DNA of 15,154 bases from Deltaproteobacteria bacterium (GCA_021163945.1 JAGGTC010000109.1:1-15154), one strand, 5' to 3'; shown: positions 7,787 to 15,139, counted from the first letter of the stretch. Numbers and translations: made by a program. The notes: a model not told the origin generated them from the sequence alone.

Positions 7787-8862
7787 CTTAATTTCAAGGT
7801 ACTTAAGGCCGCCAGTGTCAGGATAATGCCAATAATCCAAAAACGAACAATAATTTTTGGCTCTGACCATCCCATCAGCTCAAAGTGGTGGTGCAAAGGG
7901 GCCATTTTTAAGATGCGCTTTCCACCTGTAAACCTAAAATAGGCTATTTGTGCCAATACAGAACAGGCCTCTATAACAAATAGACCCCCTATAATTACCA
8001 AAAGGCACTCTTGTTTGATCATTACGGCTACAATTCCTAGGGCAGCGCCTAGGGAAAGAGAGCCTACATCCCCCATAAATACCTCGGCGGGATAGGCATT
8101 GTACCAGAGAAAACCAAGGCTTGCCCCGACCACTGCCCCGCAGACAACCGTAATCTCTCCAACACCAGGGATGTATGCGACCTGGAGGTATTTTGCCATT
8201 TTGATATTTCCTGCAATATACGAAAGAACAAGATAGGCACTAAAAGAGATGGCCAAGGGGCCAATAGCTAGTCCATCCAGGCCATCTGTTAGATTTACTG
8301 CATTTGATGCCCCTACAATGACCAATATGATAAATATATAATATAACTTCCCCAAATCTGGTGTAAATTCTTTAAAGAATGGGACATATAACTCGGTAGA
8401 CAGGCCCATTATCCTAAGCAAAATGACGCTTAAAAATAAGGCAGCCAAACTTTGATAGAGAAGTTTTACCTTTATACTCAATCCCTTACCACTTCCTTGA
8501 ACTATTTTTTTATAATCATCTATAAAGCCAATAAACCCAAACAAAATACAACAGATTACAAACACCCAAACAAACCCATTTTTTAGGTCTGCCCAAAGGA
8601 ATACACTTATAAATATAGAGATGAGGATAGGGATACCCCCCATAGTAGGGGTACCCCTTTTTTTTTGGTGGGTCTCTGGTTCATATCCCTTTATTGATTG
8701 TCCAATCCCAGACCTTTTAAAATATCTAATAAAATATGGAAATAGGATAAGTGAGCACAAAAGCCCTGTCAGGGCAGCATAAGTGGTCCTAAAGGTAATG
8801 TAGCGAAAGACATTAAAACCAATCCAATATGAACTTAGAGGATAAAGTAGATGGTAAAGCAT
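7783..8862 (-). CDS. mraY: Phospho-N-acetylmuramoyl-pentapeptide-transferase MraY
   Basis: MraY is the integral membrane enzyme that transfers phospho-MurNAc-pentapeptide from UDP to undecaprenyl phosphate, forming lipid I. The 359-aa protein has the classic MraY opening (MLYHLLYPL, then FNVFRYITFRT at 16-26) and about ten membrane helices. Active-site motifs are complete: HQKKRGTPTMGG at 65-76, the Asp pair in FIDDYKK at 113-119, NAVNLTDGLDGLA at 187-199, FMGDVGSL at 262-269 with its metal-binding Asp265, and the histidine-rich APLHHHFELMGW at 321-332. APLHHHFE separates MraY from the related WecA/TagO transferases. The start codon shares one base with the murF stop (TAATG), immediately behind GGGGAGG, a close-spaced Shine-Dalgarno. 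The 3' end overlaps murD as ATGA. Length is normal. Confidence 0.98.
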   Translation of the reverse strand: MLYHLLYPLSSYWIGFNVFRYITFRTTYAALTGLLCSLILFPYFIRYFKRSGIGQSIKGYEPETHQKKRGTPTMGGIPILISIFISVFLWADLKNGFVWVFVICCILFGFIGFIDDYKKIVQGSGKGLSIKVKLLYQSLAALFLSVILLRIMGLSTELYVPFFKEFTPDLGKLYYIFIILVIVGASNAVNLTDGLDGLAIGPLAISFSAYLVLSYIAGNIKMAKYLQVAYIPGVGEITVVCGAVVGASLGFLWYNAYPAEVFMGDVGSLSLGAALGIVAVMIKQECLLVIIGGLFVIEACSVLAQIAYFRFTGGKRILKMAPLHHHFELMGWSEPKIIVRFWIIGIILTLAALSTLKLR

Positions 8863-10238
8863 TACCTCCCCTCAGTTAATGCATCAACTAGCCCTTCAAA
8901 TCCCAAGGCATGTGAGGCCTTTATTAACAATATATCATTTTTCTCAGCAATTTCATTTAAAAGTGAAAGGATGTGTCCATGGCTACAGGCCTTAAGGATC
9001 TCCTTTGATGAAAGTCCCCCTTCCAAGGCACCTTTTATTAAACTTTCCTTATATTGGCCAAATACCACAAAATACTTGGGCAATATACTGGCAACGGCCC
9101 TTCCTACCTCCTCATGCCACCTCTTTGACGTATCTCCTAACTCCAACATATCCCCTAAGACAACAATTTTTTTTCCAGGTAGACCCCTTAATACCTCCAA
9201 TGCCGAGAGTACAGACTTTGGGTTGGCATTATAACTATCATCCAAGATCCAAATACCATTTTTCCCTTTAAAGACACTCAATCTTCCCTTAAGGGGGGTA
9301 AATGTCTCTAACCCCTTTTTAATCAAGGAAGAGGGGGTACCAAGTACCCAAGCCACTGTTGCCGCGGCCAGTGCATTGTATACTTGATGCCCTCCCAAAA
9401 TGTGGCATTTAACAGTGAATTTTTCTCCTGGTAGACAGATTTTAAATGTAATTCCAGAGAGTCCATTTTTATCTATAGCGGTAGCCCTTACATCACCATT
9501 TTTTATGCCAAAACCTATCTTTTCACCCAAAAACCCCCTGCTTAAACTAACTACCCTATCATCATCCGCATTAAAGACAAATTTACTTACATATTTTAAT
9601 AAACTTCCCTTTTCTCTTTTTACCCCCTCTATATCCCTCAACCCCATCAGGTGAACTGGGTGGATAGCAGTAATTACACCAATCTCTGGCACTACTATAT
9701 TGGCCAAAAAATCTATCTCTCCTGGTCTATTTGTAGCTATTTCTACAATGCCTATTTCATGTTGGGCATCCATAGAAAATATTGTAAAGGGGATCCCTAT
9801 ATAGTTATTATAATTTCCTTTATTTTTTAAGACCTTCTTAGAAAGACCCAAAATATGAGCAGTCATCTCCTTTGTAGTAGTCTTTCCATTGCTACCTGTA
9901 ATGGCTATAAAAGGGATCTTATATTTCATACGGTAATGTTTGGCCAGTTTGCCTAGTGCCCCTATTGTGCTTTTTACCTTAATTACAGCACCATCAAAAT
10001 TGGGTATCTCTATATGCCTTTCTATTATTATTCCAAATGCCCCCTTTTCTATGACCAAGGGGACAAATTCATGACCATCATACCTAGTGCCCTTTAAGGC
10101 AATAAAGAGGTCTCCTTTTTCTAATACCCTTGAGTCTGTGCTAATCCCTGAAAAATAGGGAAATTTCCCCTTTTTAAGCAAAATACCACCTGTTGCCTTG
10201 AGGACATCCTCTAACCTCCATCTACAAGACCTACGCAT
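8862..10238 (-). CDS. murF: UDP-MurNAc-tripeptide--D-alanyl-D-alanine ligase MurF
   Basis: MurF adds the D-Ala-D-Ala dipeptide to UDP-MurNAc-tripeptide, the last cytoplasmic step before MraY. The 458-aa protein has the MurF N-terminal substrate domain with DSRVLEKGDLFIALKG at 35-50, then the P-loop GSNGKTTTKEM at 115-125 and NKGNYNNYIGIP at 139-150. A Mg-binding Glu166 lies in VEIATNRPGEI. The P-loop continuation T-K-E-M and N-x-G-N-x-N-N are diagnostic of MurF. Two blocks are slightly off consensus: the usual E-x-G-x-x-x-x-G-E-I reads EIATNRPGEI, and the usual I-T-N-x-G-x-x-H-L reads ITAIHPVHL (189-197), keeping His196. The ATG at 10238 overlaps the murE end by 8 bases and is preceded by AGAGGG at a 6-base spacing, with a second GGAGG further upstream. 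It needs D-Ala-D-Ala, but the ligase gene ddl is not in this cluster. Confidence 0.96.
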   Translation of the reverse strand: MRRSCRWRLEDVLKATGGILLKKGKFPYFSGISTDSRVLEKGDLFIALKGTRYDGHEFVPLVIEKGAFGIIIERHIEIPNFDGAVIKVKSTIGALGKLAKHYRMKYKIPFIAITGSNGKTTTKEMTAHILGLSKKVLKNKGNYNNYIGIPFTIFSMDAQHEIGIVEIATNRPGEIDFLANIVVPEIGVITAIHPVHLMGLRDIEGVKREKGSLLKYVSKFVFNADDDRVVSLSRGFLGEKIGFGIKNGDVRATAIDKNGLSGITFKICLPGEKFTVKCHILGGHQVYNALAAATVAWVLGTPSSLIKKGLETFTPLKGRLSVFKGKNGIWILDDSYNANPKSVLSALEVLRGLPGKKIVVLGDMLELGDTSKRWHEEVGRAVASILPKYFVVFGQYKESLIKGALEGGLSSKEILKACSHGHILSLLNEIAEKNDILLIKASHALGFEGLVDALTEGR

Positions 10239-11673
10239 TTAATGCCCTCTTCACCTCCTCTATATCACTAAATGGATAGACCTTTTCACCAAAGACCTGG
10301 CAGGTTTCATGTCCTTTCCCTGCAACAATTATTATATCACCCCTCTTTGCCTTATTTATTGCAAAGTTAATGGCCCTCCTGCGATCATGGATAATAAGGT
10401 AATGGGCTTTGCAGTGTGTCAACCCTATTTCTATCTCCTTGACAATCTGTTCTGGCGGTTCATTCCTAGGATTATCGTCTGTAACAACAACTAAATCACT
10501 CAATCTACCAGCAATCTCTCCCATGAGTCTTCGTTTTCCCCTATCACGATCCCCACCACACCCAAATACGGTAATCAATCGACCTGAACAAAACCCCTTT
10601 AGGGTAGAAAGTAAATACCTTAAGGCATCTGGGGTATGTGCATAGTCTACAATCACCTCAATCCCGTTTTTGGATATCCTTTGAAAACGTCCAGGGACAT
10701 AAGAAATCCCCTCAATGCCGGCCTTTATATCTACAATGTCTATTCCCAGACCCAAGGCCGCACCCGTAGCTGCCATAATATTAAACACATTGGGAAGTCC
10801 CAAAAGTTGTGTATTTATATTAAATTTCCCCCTAGGGGTATCTATCTCGGCCTTGGTCCCATCTAGACCCATTTTTATTACCTCTGCTGTAATACTGGCA
10901 GAGTTTAATCCATAGGTGTAATAATCAATATCCAAATCTAATAAGCTCTTTCCATAGTCATCATCTTTGTTTATTACCCCAAGCCCATCTAGGTAATGGG
11001 TAAATAGCATCTTCTTACAAAGGAAATAGGCCTCCATATCTTTATGAAAGTCAAGATGATCCCGGGAGAGGTTTGTAAATACAGATATTTTAAAACTACA
11101 ACCCAATACCCTCTTATAGGCCAGGGCATGGGATGAGACCTCCATCACTACATGGGTTACACCGCAGTTGAGCATATCCCTCAGCAACCTTTGCAACTCA
11201 ACACTCTCTGGGGTGGTCATCTTAGCAGGTACATTACTGCCACAATAGCTATAGCCGATTGTACCAATGATCCCGACCTTAAAGCCTACTTTATTTAATA
11301 TGGAGGCTATCAGATGACTTGTAGTAGTTTTACCGTTTGTCCCAGTAATTCCTATAAGTGTCATTTGTTTTACAGGCTGACCATAAAACTTGGCAGCTAT
11401 CTCCCCCATTGCCTCCCGAACACTTGGCACTTGGATAAGTGTAATTCCCTCAGGGTAGCTGCAGAGTGGCTCATCAAATAGGATGACCCTGGCCCCATTA
11501 CTTATGGCCTCTTCTACATAATATCGCCCATGTGTCCTCTCTCCCCTCAGCACAAAAAACATCCCCCCAGGGGTTACATCATTGCTGTGATATGAAAGCC
11601 CACAGACCTCTGTCTCTAGATCTCCCTTTATACCCAAAATCTCTATATTTTTTATTAAATCCTTAAGTTTCAC
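10231..11673 (-). CDS. murE: UDP-MurNAc-L-Ala-D-Glu--meso-diaminopimelate ligase MurE
   Basis: MurE adds the third stem-peptide residue in the cytoplasm. I take the GTG at 11673 as the start (480 aa), because it overlaps the ftsI stop as GTGA and yields an N-terminus reading M-K-L-K-D-L-I, as usual in MurE. An in-frame GTG at 11748 and an ATG at 11733 would add about 20-25 residues overlapping ftsI. A possible AAGGAG abuts the chosen GTG, which is unusually close. Motifs in 480-aa numbering: P-loop GTNGKTTT at 111-118, TTPES at 153-157, MEVSSHAL at 177-184, NLSRDHLDFH at 201-210, DYAHTPDAL at 343-351, GCGGDRDRGKR at 371-381 and DNPR at 400-403. DNPR is the meso-diaminopimelate specificity motif, so the wall is of the mDAP type rather than L-Lys. 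It overlaps murF by 8 bases. Confidence 0.95.
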   Translation of the reverse strand: MKLKDLIKNIEILGIKGDLETEVCGLSYHSNDVTPGGMFFVLRGERTHGRYYVEEAISNGARVILFDEPLCSYPEGITLIQVPSVREAMGEIAAKFYGQPVKQMTLIGITGTNGKTTTSHLIASILNKVGFKVGIIGTIGYSYCGSNVPAKMTTPESVELQRLLRDMLNCGVTHVVMEVSSHALAYKRVLGCSFKISVFTNLSRDHLDFHKDMEAYFLCKKMLFTHYLDGLGVINKDDDYGKSLLDLDIDYYTYGLNSASITAEVIKMGLDGTKAEIDTPRGKFNINTQLLGLPNVFNIMAATGAALGLGIDIVDIKAGIEGISYVPGRFQRISKNGIEVIVDYAHTPDALRYLLSTLKGFCSGRLITVFGCGGDRDRGKRRLMGEIAGRLSDLVVVTDDNPRNEPPEQIVKEIEIGLTHCKAHYLIIHDRRRAINFAINKAKRGDIIIVAGKGHETCQVFGEKVYPFSDIEEVKRALNA

Positions 11674-13376
11674 TCCTTTTTCGCAACTTGCTTTGATTGT
11701 AAGATGCGTGTCATCTCTATAGGAGATATACATGGGGATAGGTGCCACTTCCAGATAATGTCCAAGGCAACCTCCCTGAACGCCGGGGCAGCCACAATGC
11801 CTCCATACCTAATAGGACATGGCTCATCAATAATGATAGCAATTACTACCTTTGGATTATTGGCCGGGAAAAACCCTACAAATGATGCAATTGCCTTATT
11901 TCTCTGATAATAACCATTTTTTGGCTTTTGGGCTGTACCGGTCTTACCTGCTATTTCATAACCATCAATCTCAGCCATTTTCCCTGTACCCTCTAACACT
12001 ACCTCCCTTAGTATCTCCCTTAGTCTCTTTGCCGTCCTCTCACTGATTACCCTATTCCTTATCTTTGGTTTAAAGACCTTTACTATCTTTCCTTTATTGT
12101 CCACTATCCTTTTTACAACAAATGGCCTTATTAATTTACCACCATTGGCAATGGCTGCATAGGCCGTGGCCAATTGTAAGGCAGTTACTGATATACCCTG
12201 CCCAAAGCAGATAGTAGCTGCATCCACCCTCTTCCATGTCCTTACAGGCCGCAATAGACCCTTGCTCTCCCCCCCTAAATCTATACCTGTCTTTTGGCCA
12301 AAGCCAAACCTTTTGATATATTCATAGAATGCCTTTTTACCAAGAATTTCTCCAATCTTTACTGCACCAATGTTGCTGGAATGGACAATTACCTGCTGCG
12401 CTGAAAGCCACTTAAATGGCTTTACATCATGAATTATGGCATCATCTATCCTATAACGTCCATTTTCAGCATAGATTATATCATATGGTTTTAGGACCCC
12501 TCTATCTAAGGCTGCAGCTGCCAAGATGGGCTTAAATGTTGAACCTGGCTCAAATGTATCAGTAATTACATGATTTCTGTAATCCTTTGCCCTTGCCCTT
12601 CTAAAATTGTTGGGATTAAAGCGGGGATAATTGGCAAGGGCCAACACCTCCCCTGTGTGAGGCTCAATGATCACGGCATAGCCAGCCTTGGCATGCCATT
12701 TCTTTATTACCCTTGCCAGGGCCTCCTCTACCGCATATTGAATCCTGTGGTCTAGGGTCAGAAAGAGATTGTAACCATCCTCAGCAGGCCTAAATGGGAA
12801 TTTTGGTGAGATTATAATTTTACCCCGGGCATCTTTTATACCATAATAGTATCCACTCCTGCCCCTTAAATAATTATCAAACTGCCTCTCTACACCCTCT
12901 AGACCATAACCATCAAACCCTACAAACCCCAAAACCTGCCCTGCCAAGGGTCCATTTGGGTAATAACGTCTATTTTCTCTCTGAATGCCAATCCCTTTTA
13001 ATTCCCTCCCTCTTATCCTCTTTAACTCCCTATCAGATACCCAGCGTTTAATCCACACAAAATTTTTACCACTTTTTAGCCTTTTTAAAAGTATCTTACT
13101 TTTTAGATGAAGGGCCTTGCTCAAAAAAATTGCCGTTTTATAAGGGTCTTCTATTTGGCATGGACAGGCATAGACAGAAGGTGCACTAAGTGTTATGGCC
13201 AATACCTCTCCATTTCTATCATAGATGATGCCCCTTTTTGGGGGAAGGGAAAATTTTAAAACCTCACCCTTTTTGGTCTGATTAAGGACTTGGAGCCTGA
13301 AGGCCTGCCACAATATTGTACTTCCTATTGCGGCAAGGAGGCCTAATATGAGAATAATTCTTGTTTTTATCTCCAT
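11670..13376 (-). CDS. ftsI: Septal peptidoglycan transpeptidase FtsI (class B penicillin-binding protein 3)
   Basis: FtsI cross-links septal peptidoglycan in the periplasm and works as the transpeptidase partner of FtsW. The 568-aa protein has a single N-terminal membrane anchor at about 7-25 and the PBP dimerisation domain, starting with KRGIIYDRNGEVLA at 47-60. The transpeptidase domain has all three penicilloyl-serine motifs: STFK with catalytic Ser279 (279-282), SSN at 333-335, and KTGT at 478-481. The C-terminus stops about 25 residues after the transpeptidase fold, and no PASTA domain is seen, unlike the sporulation paralogue SpoVD. It starts 37 bases after ftsL with only a weak, distant AAGGG as Shine-Dalgarno. 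It ends in a GTGA overlap with the proposed murE start. FtsI is preferred over an elongation PBP2 because of its neighbours ftsL and murE. Confidence 0.96.
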   Translation of the reverse strand: MEIKTRIILILGLLAAIGSTILWQAFRLQVLNQTKKGEVLKFSLPPKRGIIYDRNGEVLAITLSAPSVYACPCQIEDPYKTAIFLSKALHLKSKILLKRLKSGKNFVWIKRWVSDRELKRIRGRELKGIGIQRENRRYYPNGPLAGQVLGFVGFDGYGLEGVERQFDNYLRGRSGYYYGIKDARGKIIISPKFPFRPAEDGYNLFLTLDHRIQYAVEEALARVIKKWHAKAGYAVIIEPHTGEVLALANYPRFNPNNFRRARAKDYRNHVITDTFEPGSTFKPILAAAALDRGVLKPYDIIYAENGRYRIDDAIIHDVKPFKWLSAQQVIVHSSNIGAVKIGEILGKKAFYEYIKRFGFGQKTGIDLGGESKGLLRPVRTWKRVDAATICFGQGISVTALQLATAYAAIANGGKLIRPFVVKRIVDNKGKIVKVFKPKIRNRVISERTAKRLREILREVVLEGTGKMAEIDGYEIAGKTGTAQKPKNGYYQRNKAIASFVGFFPANNPKVVIAIIIDEPCPIRYGGIVAAPAFREVALDIIWKWHLSPCISPIEMTRILQSKQVAKKE

Positions 13377-13413
13377 TGTCTTGCTTTGCCCTTAATTTTA
13401 GGAAAATCTTTTT

Positions 13414-13719
13414 CTACTTTATCTTTATGATCTCTTGTGGAGGAACAAGCCCAAATACCCTTGCCTTCCTACTTAAAACCCTTGGCGAAGTGAGCTGAGA
13501 CCACTCTAATTTTAGGGCATGATTGGTCTCTATAAGCTCTTTTTGCAGTTCTAATGCCTCTGAAATTTGATAACCTATTTGGATATTCTTTACACTCAAG
13601 GTAAGATAGATAAAACTTATTAAGATAATAGATAATACCAAAACAAATATCCAGTTTATCCTATGCCTTTTTATAGTCTTTACATAACGATTATGCCTTA
13701 CCCAAATGGCAGTTTTCAT
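13414..13719 (-). CDS. ftsL: Cell division protein FtsL
   Basis: FtsL is a small bitopic divisome protein that forms a complex with FtsB and FtsQ and activates FtsW-FtsI. The 101-aa product has the expected plan: a basic cytoplasmic tail (1-21), one membrane segment at about 22-42 (IFVLVLSIILISFIYLTL), a heptad-like coiled coil at about 44-78 (Q, E, L and K rich), and a short C-terminal tail with SPRVLSRKARVFGLVPP at 78-94, which resembles the usual family ending. The family is poorly conserved, so the call depends on this plan plus the position between rsmH and ftsI. The ATG at 13719 lies within the last codons of rsmH (29-base overlap). It has a strong Shine-Dalgarno GGAGG at 13724-13728, and no other in-frame start sits nearby. 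A 37-base gap separates it from ftsI. Confidence 0.92.
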   Translation of the reverse strand: MKTAIWVRHNRYVKTIKRHRINWIFVLVLSIILISFIYLTLSVKNIQIGYQISEALELQKELIETNHALKLEWSQLTSPRVLSRKARVFGLVPPQEIIKIK

Positions 13720-14614
13720 TTTGCCTCCTTTTTTCTACAGCCCTTAGTTTTGCACTCCTTGCATGTGGATTTTTTCTGACCTCCTCTAAAGAGGGTACTA
13801 CAGGTCTTTTTGTTAAGAGTTTGACAAGACCTTCCCTTGACCAGTTGCGAAAATATGTCTTTACCAAACGATCTTCCAAGGAGTGGAAAGAGATTATGAC
13901 TAACCTTCCCCTATATTTTAGCAAATAGATAGCCTCCTTTAAAAAATTCTCTAGATTTTCTATCTCTCTATTGACCACAATGCGTATGGCCTGAAATGTC
14001 CTAGTTGCTGGGTGGATCTTGCGAGGCCAATATCTCCTTGGTATGGCCTCCTGCACAATCTTTGAAAGCTGAAGTGTAGTCTTTATAGATGTCTTTTTTC
14101 TTGTCTCTACAATGTTTTTGGCAATCCTTTTTGCCCATTTTTCCTCCCCGTATTTATAGATAATTTCGCTTAGCTCCTTTTGTGAAAGACCATTTACAAT
14201 CTCAGCTGCAGTAGGGCCAGTTCTCCTATCCATCCTCATATCTAACGGGCCGTCTTTTAAAAAACTAAAACCCCGCTCAGGGTCATTTAGATGGTGGAAT
14301 GAAACGCCCAAGTCCAATAGAATCCCGTCTACCTCCTTCCAGGGAGATGCCTTAAGTATCTGCATCATATTGGCAAAATTATCACATATGAGCTGATATC
14401 TCCCTTTATATGGGCTTAATCTGCCATCAGATTCTGCAATTGCCTCTTTATCCCAGTCTATACCCAACAAAAATCCATCTGGGGACGTTTTCTCCAAAAT
14501 AGCACAGGCATGACCCCCTCCCCCAACAGTCCCATCTACATATATCTTGCCTGATTCACAATTAAGATAAAAAACTACCTCATCCACAAGTACTGGTTGA
14601 TGAAAAATCCCCAA
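13691..14614 (-). CDS. rsmH: 16S rRNA (cytosine(1402)-N4)-methyltransferase RsmH (MraW)
   Basis: RsmH methylates N4 of C1402 in the decoding centre of 16S rRNA using S-adenosylmethionine, in the cytoplasm. The 307-aa protein shows the SAM-binding glycine loop DGTVGGGGHA at 27-36, then DLGVSFHHLNDPERGFSF at 101-118, GPLDMRMD at 122-129, YGEE at 155-158, HPATRTFQAIRI at 201-212, SFHSLEDRLVK at 242-252 and a basic tail with ARSAKLRAVE at 285-294. The second block usually reads G-V-S-S-x-Q/H-L-D; here Phe replaces the second Ser and Asn replaces Asp, a small change. The start is a TTG at 14614, one base after the mraZ stop (TAGATTG), with only a weak AGGT upstream. No ATG or GTG is available before the conserved H-Q-P-V-L-V, so TTG is the best start. 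It overlaps ftsL by 29 bases. Confidence 0.96.
   Translation of the reverse strand: MGIFHQPVLVDEVVFYLNCESGKIYVDGTVGGGGHACAILEKTSPDGFLLGIDWDKEAIAESDGRLSPYKGRYQLICDNFANMMQILKASPWKEVDGILLDLGVSFHHLNDPERGFSFLKDGPLDMRMDRRTGPTAAEIVNGLSQKELSEIIYKYGEEKWAKRIAKNIVETRKKTSIKTTLQLSKIVQEAIPRRYWPRKIHPATRTFQAIRIVVNREIENLENFLKEAIYLLKYRGRLVIISFHSLEDRLVKTYFRNWSREGLVKLLTKRPVVPSLEEVRKNPHARSAKLRAVEKRRQNENCHLGKA
13724..13728 (-). promoter_or_regulatory. Strong ftsL ribosome binding site inside rsmH
   Basis: The coding strand reads AAGGAGGCAAAATG, placing GGAGG five to six bases before the ftsL ATG. It lies entirely within rsmH coding sequence and supports the ftsL start, despite the unusually long 29-base overlap. 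Most other internal starts in this cluster lack a comparable site, so ftsL can probably initiate independently of ribosomes finishing rsmH. Confidence 0.8.
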
Positions 14615-14615
14615 T

Positions 14616-15080
14616 CTACAAACCTAAATCACCTAATGCATTGCTGATTTTTTCAAAGTTCTCTGTGAATCTTTTAATTTGTTCTTCAAGCCTCTGCTTA
14701 TTCCAAATCTGAAACCTTGTTAACATACCAACAATTATTACCTCCCTTTTTAGATCTGCTTGTCTGCGTAAAGTAGGTGGAATAAGGATCCTACCCTGCT
14801 GATCAAACTCACACTCTACTGCCCTGGAGATAAAGGCAAGTTGAAAGGCCATAACCTCTGGTTTCATTTGAGGCAGATTGTTTACCCTCTCCTCAATCTT
14901 TAGCCACTCTGAAAATGGATAGGCTACAAGGCAGTTCCCCCAGGCAGTAAGCATTAGCCTTTCTTCTTTGTATACATTTGCCAATACCTCACGAAATTGT
15001 GCAGGAATGCTCAGTCTTCCCTTCTTGTCTATCAAATGAGAGTGATGACCCCTAAATTTGTTTGGGAATTTTTGGGACAT
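14616..15080 (-). CDS. mraZ: Transcriptional regulator MraZ
   Basis: MraZ is a DNA-binding protein of the AbrB/SpoVT-like fold that, in bacteria where it has been studied, controls its own dcw promoter. The 154-aa product has the two tandem MraZ half-domains, each with the D-x-x-G-R core: one around IDKKGRLSIPAQFR (17-30) and one around FDQQGRILIPPTLRRQA (92-108). The usual F-R-G opening appears at residues 9-11, so about seven extra residues precede it. No in-frame ATG, GTG or TTG lies between codon 1 and F-R-G, so the ATG at 15080 is the best start. It is the first gene of the cluster, and its upstream region carries a promoter-like sequence very close to the start codon. rsmH follows after one base. 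Length is close to the typical 140-155 residues. Confidence 0.96.
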   Translation of the reverse strand: MSQKFPNKFRGHHSHLIDKKGRLSIPAQFREVLANVYKEERLMLTAWGNCLVAYPFSEWLKIEERVNNLPQMKPEVMAFQLAFISRAVECEFDQQGRILIPPTLRRQADLKREVIIVGMLTRFQIWNKQRLEEQIKRFTENFEKISNALGDLGL

Positions 15081-15107
15081 ATTTACACTTTATTCCACAA
15101 TTAGGGA
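15063..15107 (+). promoter_or_regulatory. Candidate MraZ operator: 10-bp-phased GGGA boxes
   Basis: On the plus strand TGGGA occurs at 15063-15067 and 15073-15077, and AGGGA at 15103-15107. All are in the same 10-base register, that is, on one face of the helix. E. coli MraZ is known to bind TGGGN direct repeats with five-base spacers near the mraZ promoter. The pair at 15063 and 15073 has exactly that unit and spacing, but in antisense orientation and within the first codons of mraZ. The two intermediate register positions (15083 TTACA, 15093 TTCCA) do not match. The sense strand also carries one AAAGTGT at 15091-15085, resembling a mycoplasma MraZ box. The short motif makes chance plausible. 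Confidence 0.3.
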
Positions 15108-15115
15108 TTTGTCAA
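15087..15115 (-). promoter_or_regulatory. Candidate sigma-70 promoter for the dcw operon, almost abutting the mraZ start
   Basis: On the coding strand a perfect -35 TTGACA (15115-15110) is followed after exactly 17 bases by TAAAGT (15092-15087), which matches four of six positions of TATAAT. Only six bases separate the -10 from the mraZ ATG at 15080, so transcription from it would begin at or within about a base of the start codon. That would give a leaderless or near-leaderless mRNA, consistent with the lack of a clear Shine-Dalgarno before mraZ. An alternative is a second promoter further upstream, whose -10 could be the TCTAAT at 15139-15134. Confidence 0.6.
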
Positions 15116-15133
15116 GCAAGAAAAATGCCAAGA

Positions 15134-15139
15134 ATTAGA
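15134..15139 (-). promoter_or_regulatory. Possible second -10 element upstream of mraZ
   Basis: TCTAAT on the coding strand matches TATAAT at five of six positions. Transcription from it would start near 15127 and leave a leader of about 46 bases. Its -35 partner would fall just beyond the right window edge and cannot be inspected, so this is only a candidate. It matters because it would provide an ordinary leader if the nearer promoter is not the functional one. Confidence 0.3.

Noticed and set aside
8064..8264. A minus-strand 66-codon frame inside mraY.
   Set aside because: It lies in another frame fully within conserved mraY and has no features of its own.
8851..9654. Plus-strand open frames opposite murF (8851-9234, 9005-9271, 9400-9654).
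   Set aside because: They are antisense shadows of conserved murF sequence, with no recognisable domain or ribosome binding site.
11670..13376. FtsI considered as the sporulation-type PBP SpoVD or an elongation PBP2.
   Set aside because: There is no C-terminal PASTA domain, and the position between ftsL and murE together with the partner ftsW favours the septal FtsI.
14616..15080. MraZ considered as an AbrB-type antitoxin of a toxin-antitoxin pair.
   Set aside because: Two tandem MraZ domains and the position ahead of rsmH-ftsL identify it as the dcw regulator; no toxin gene is adjacent.
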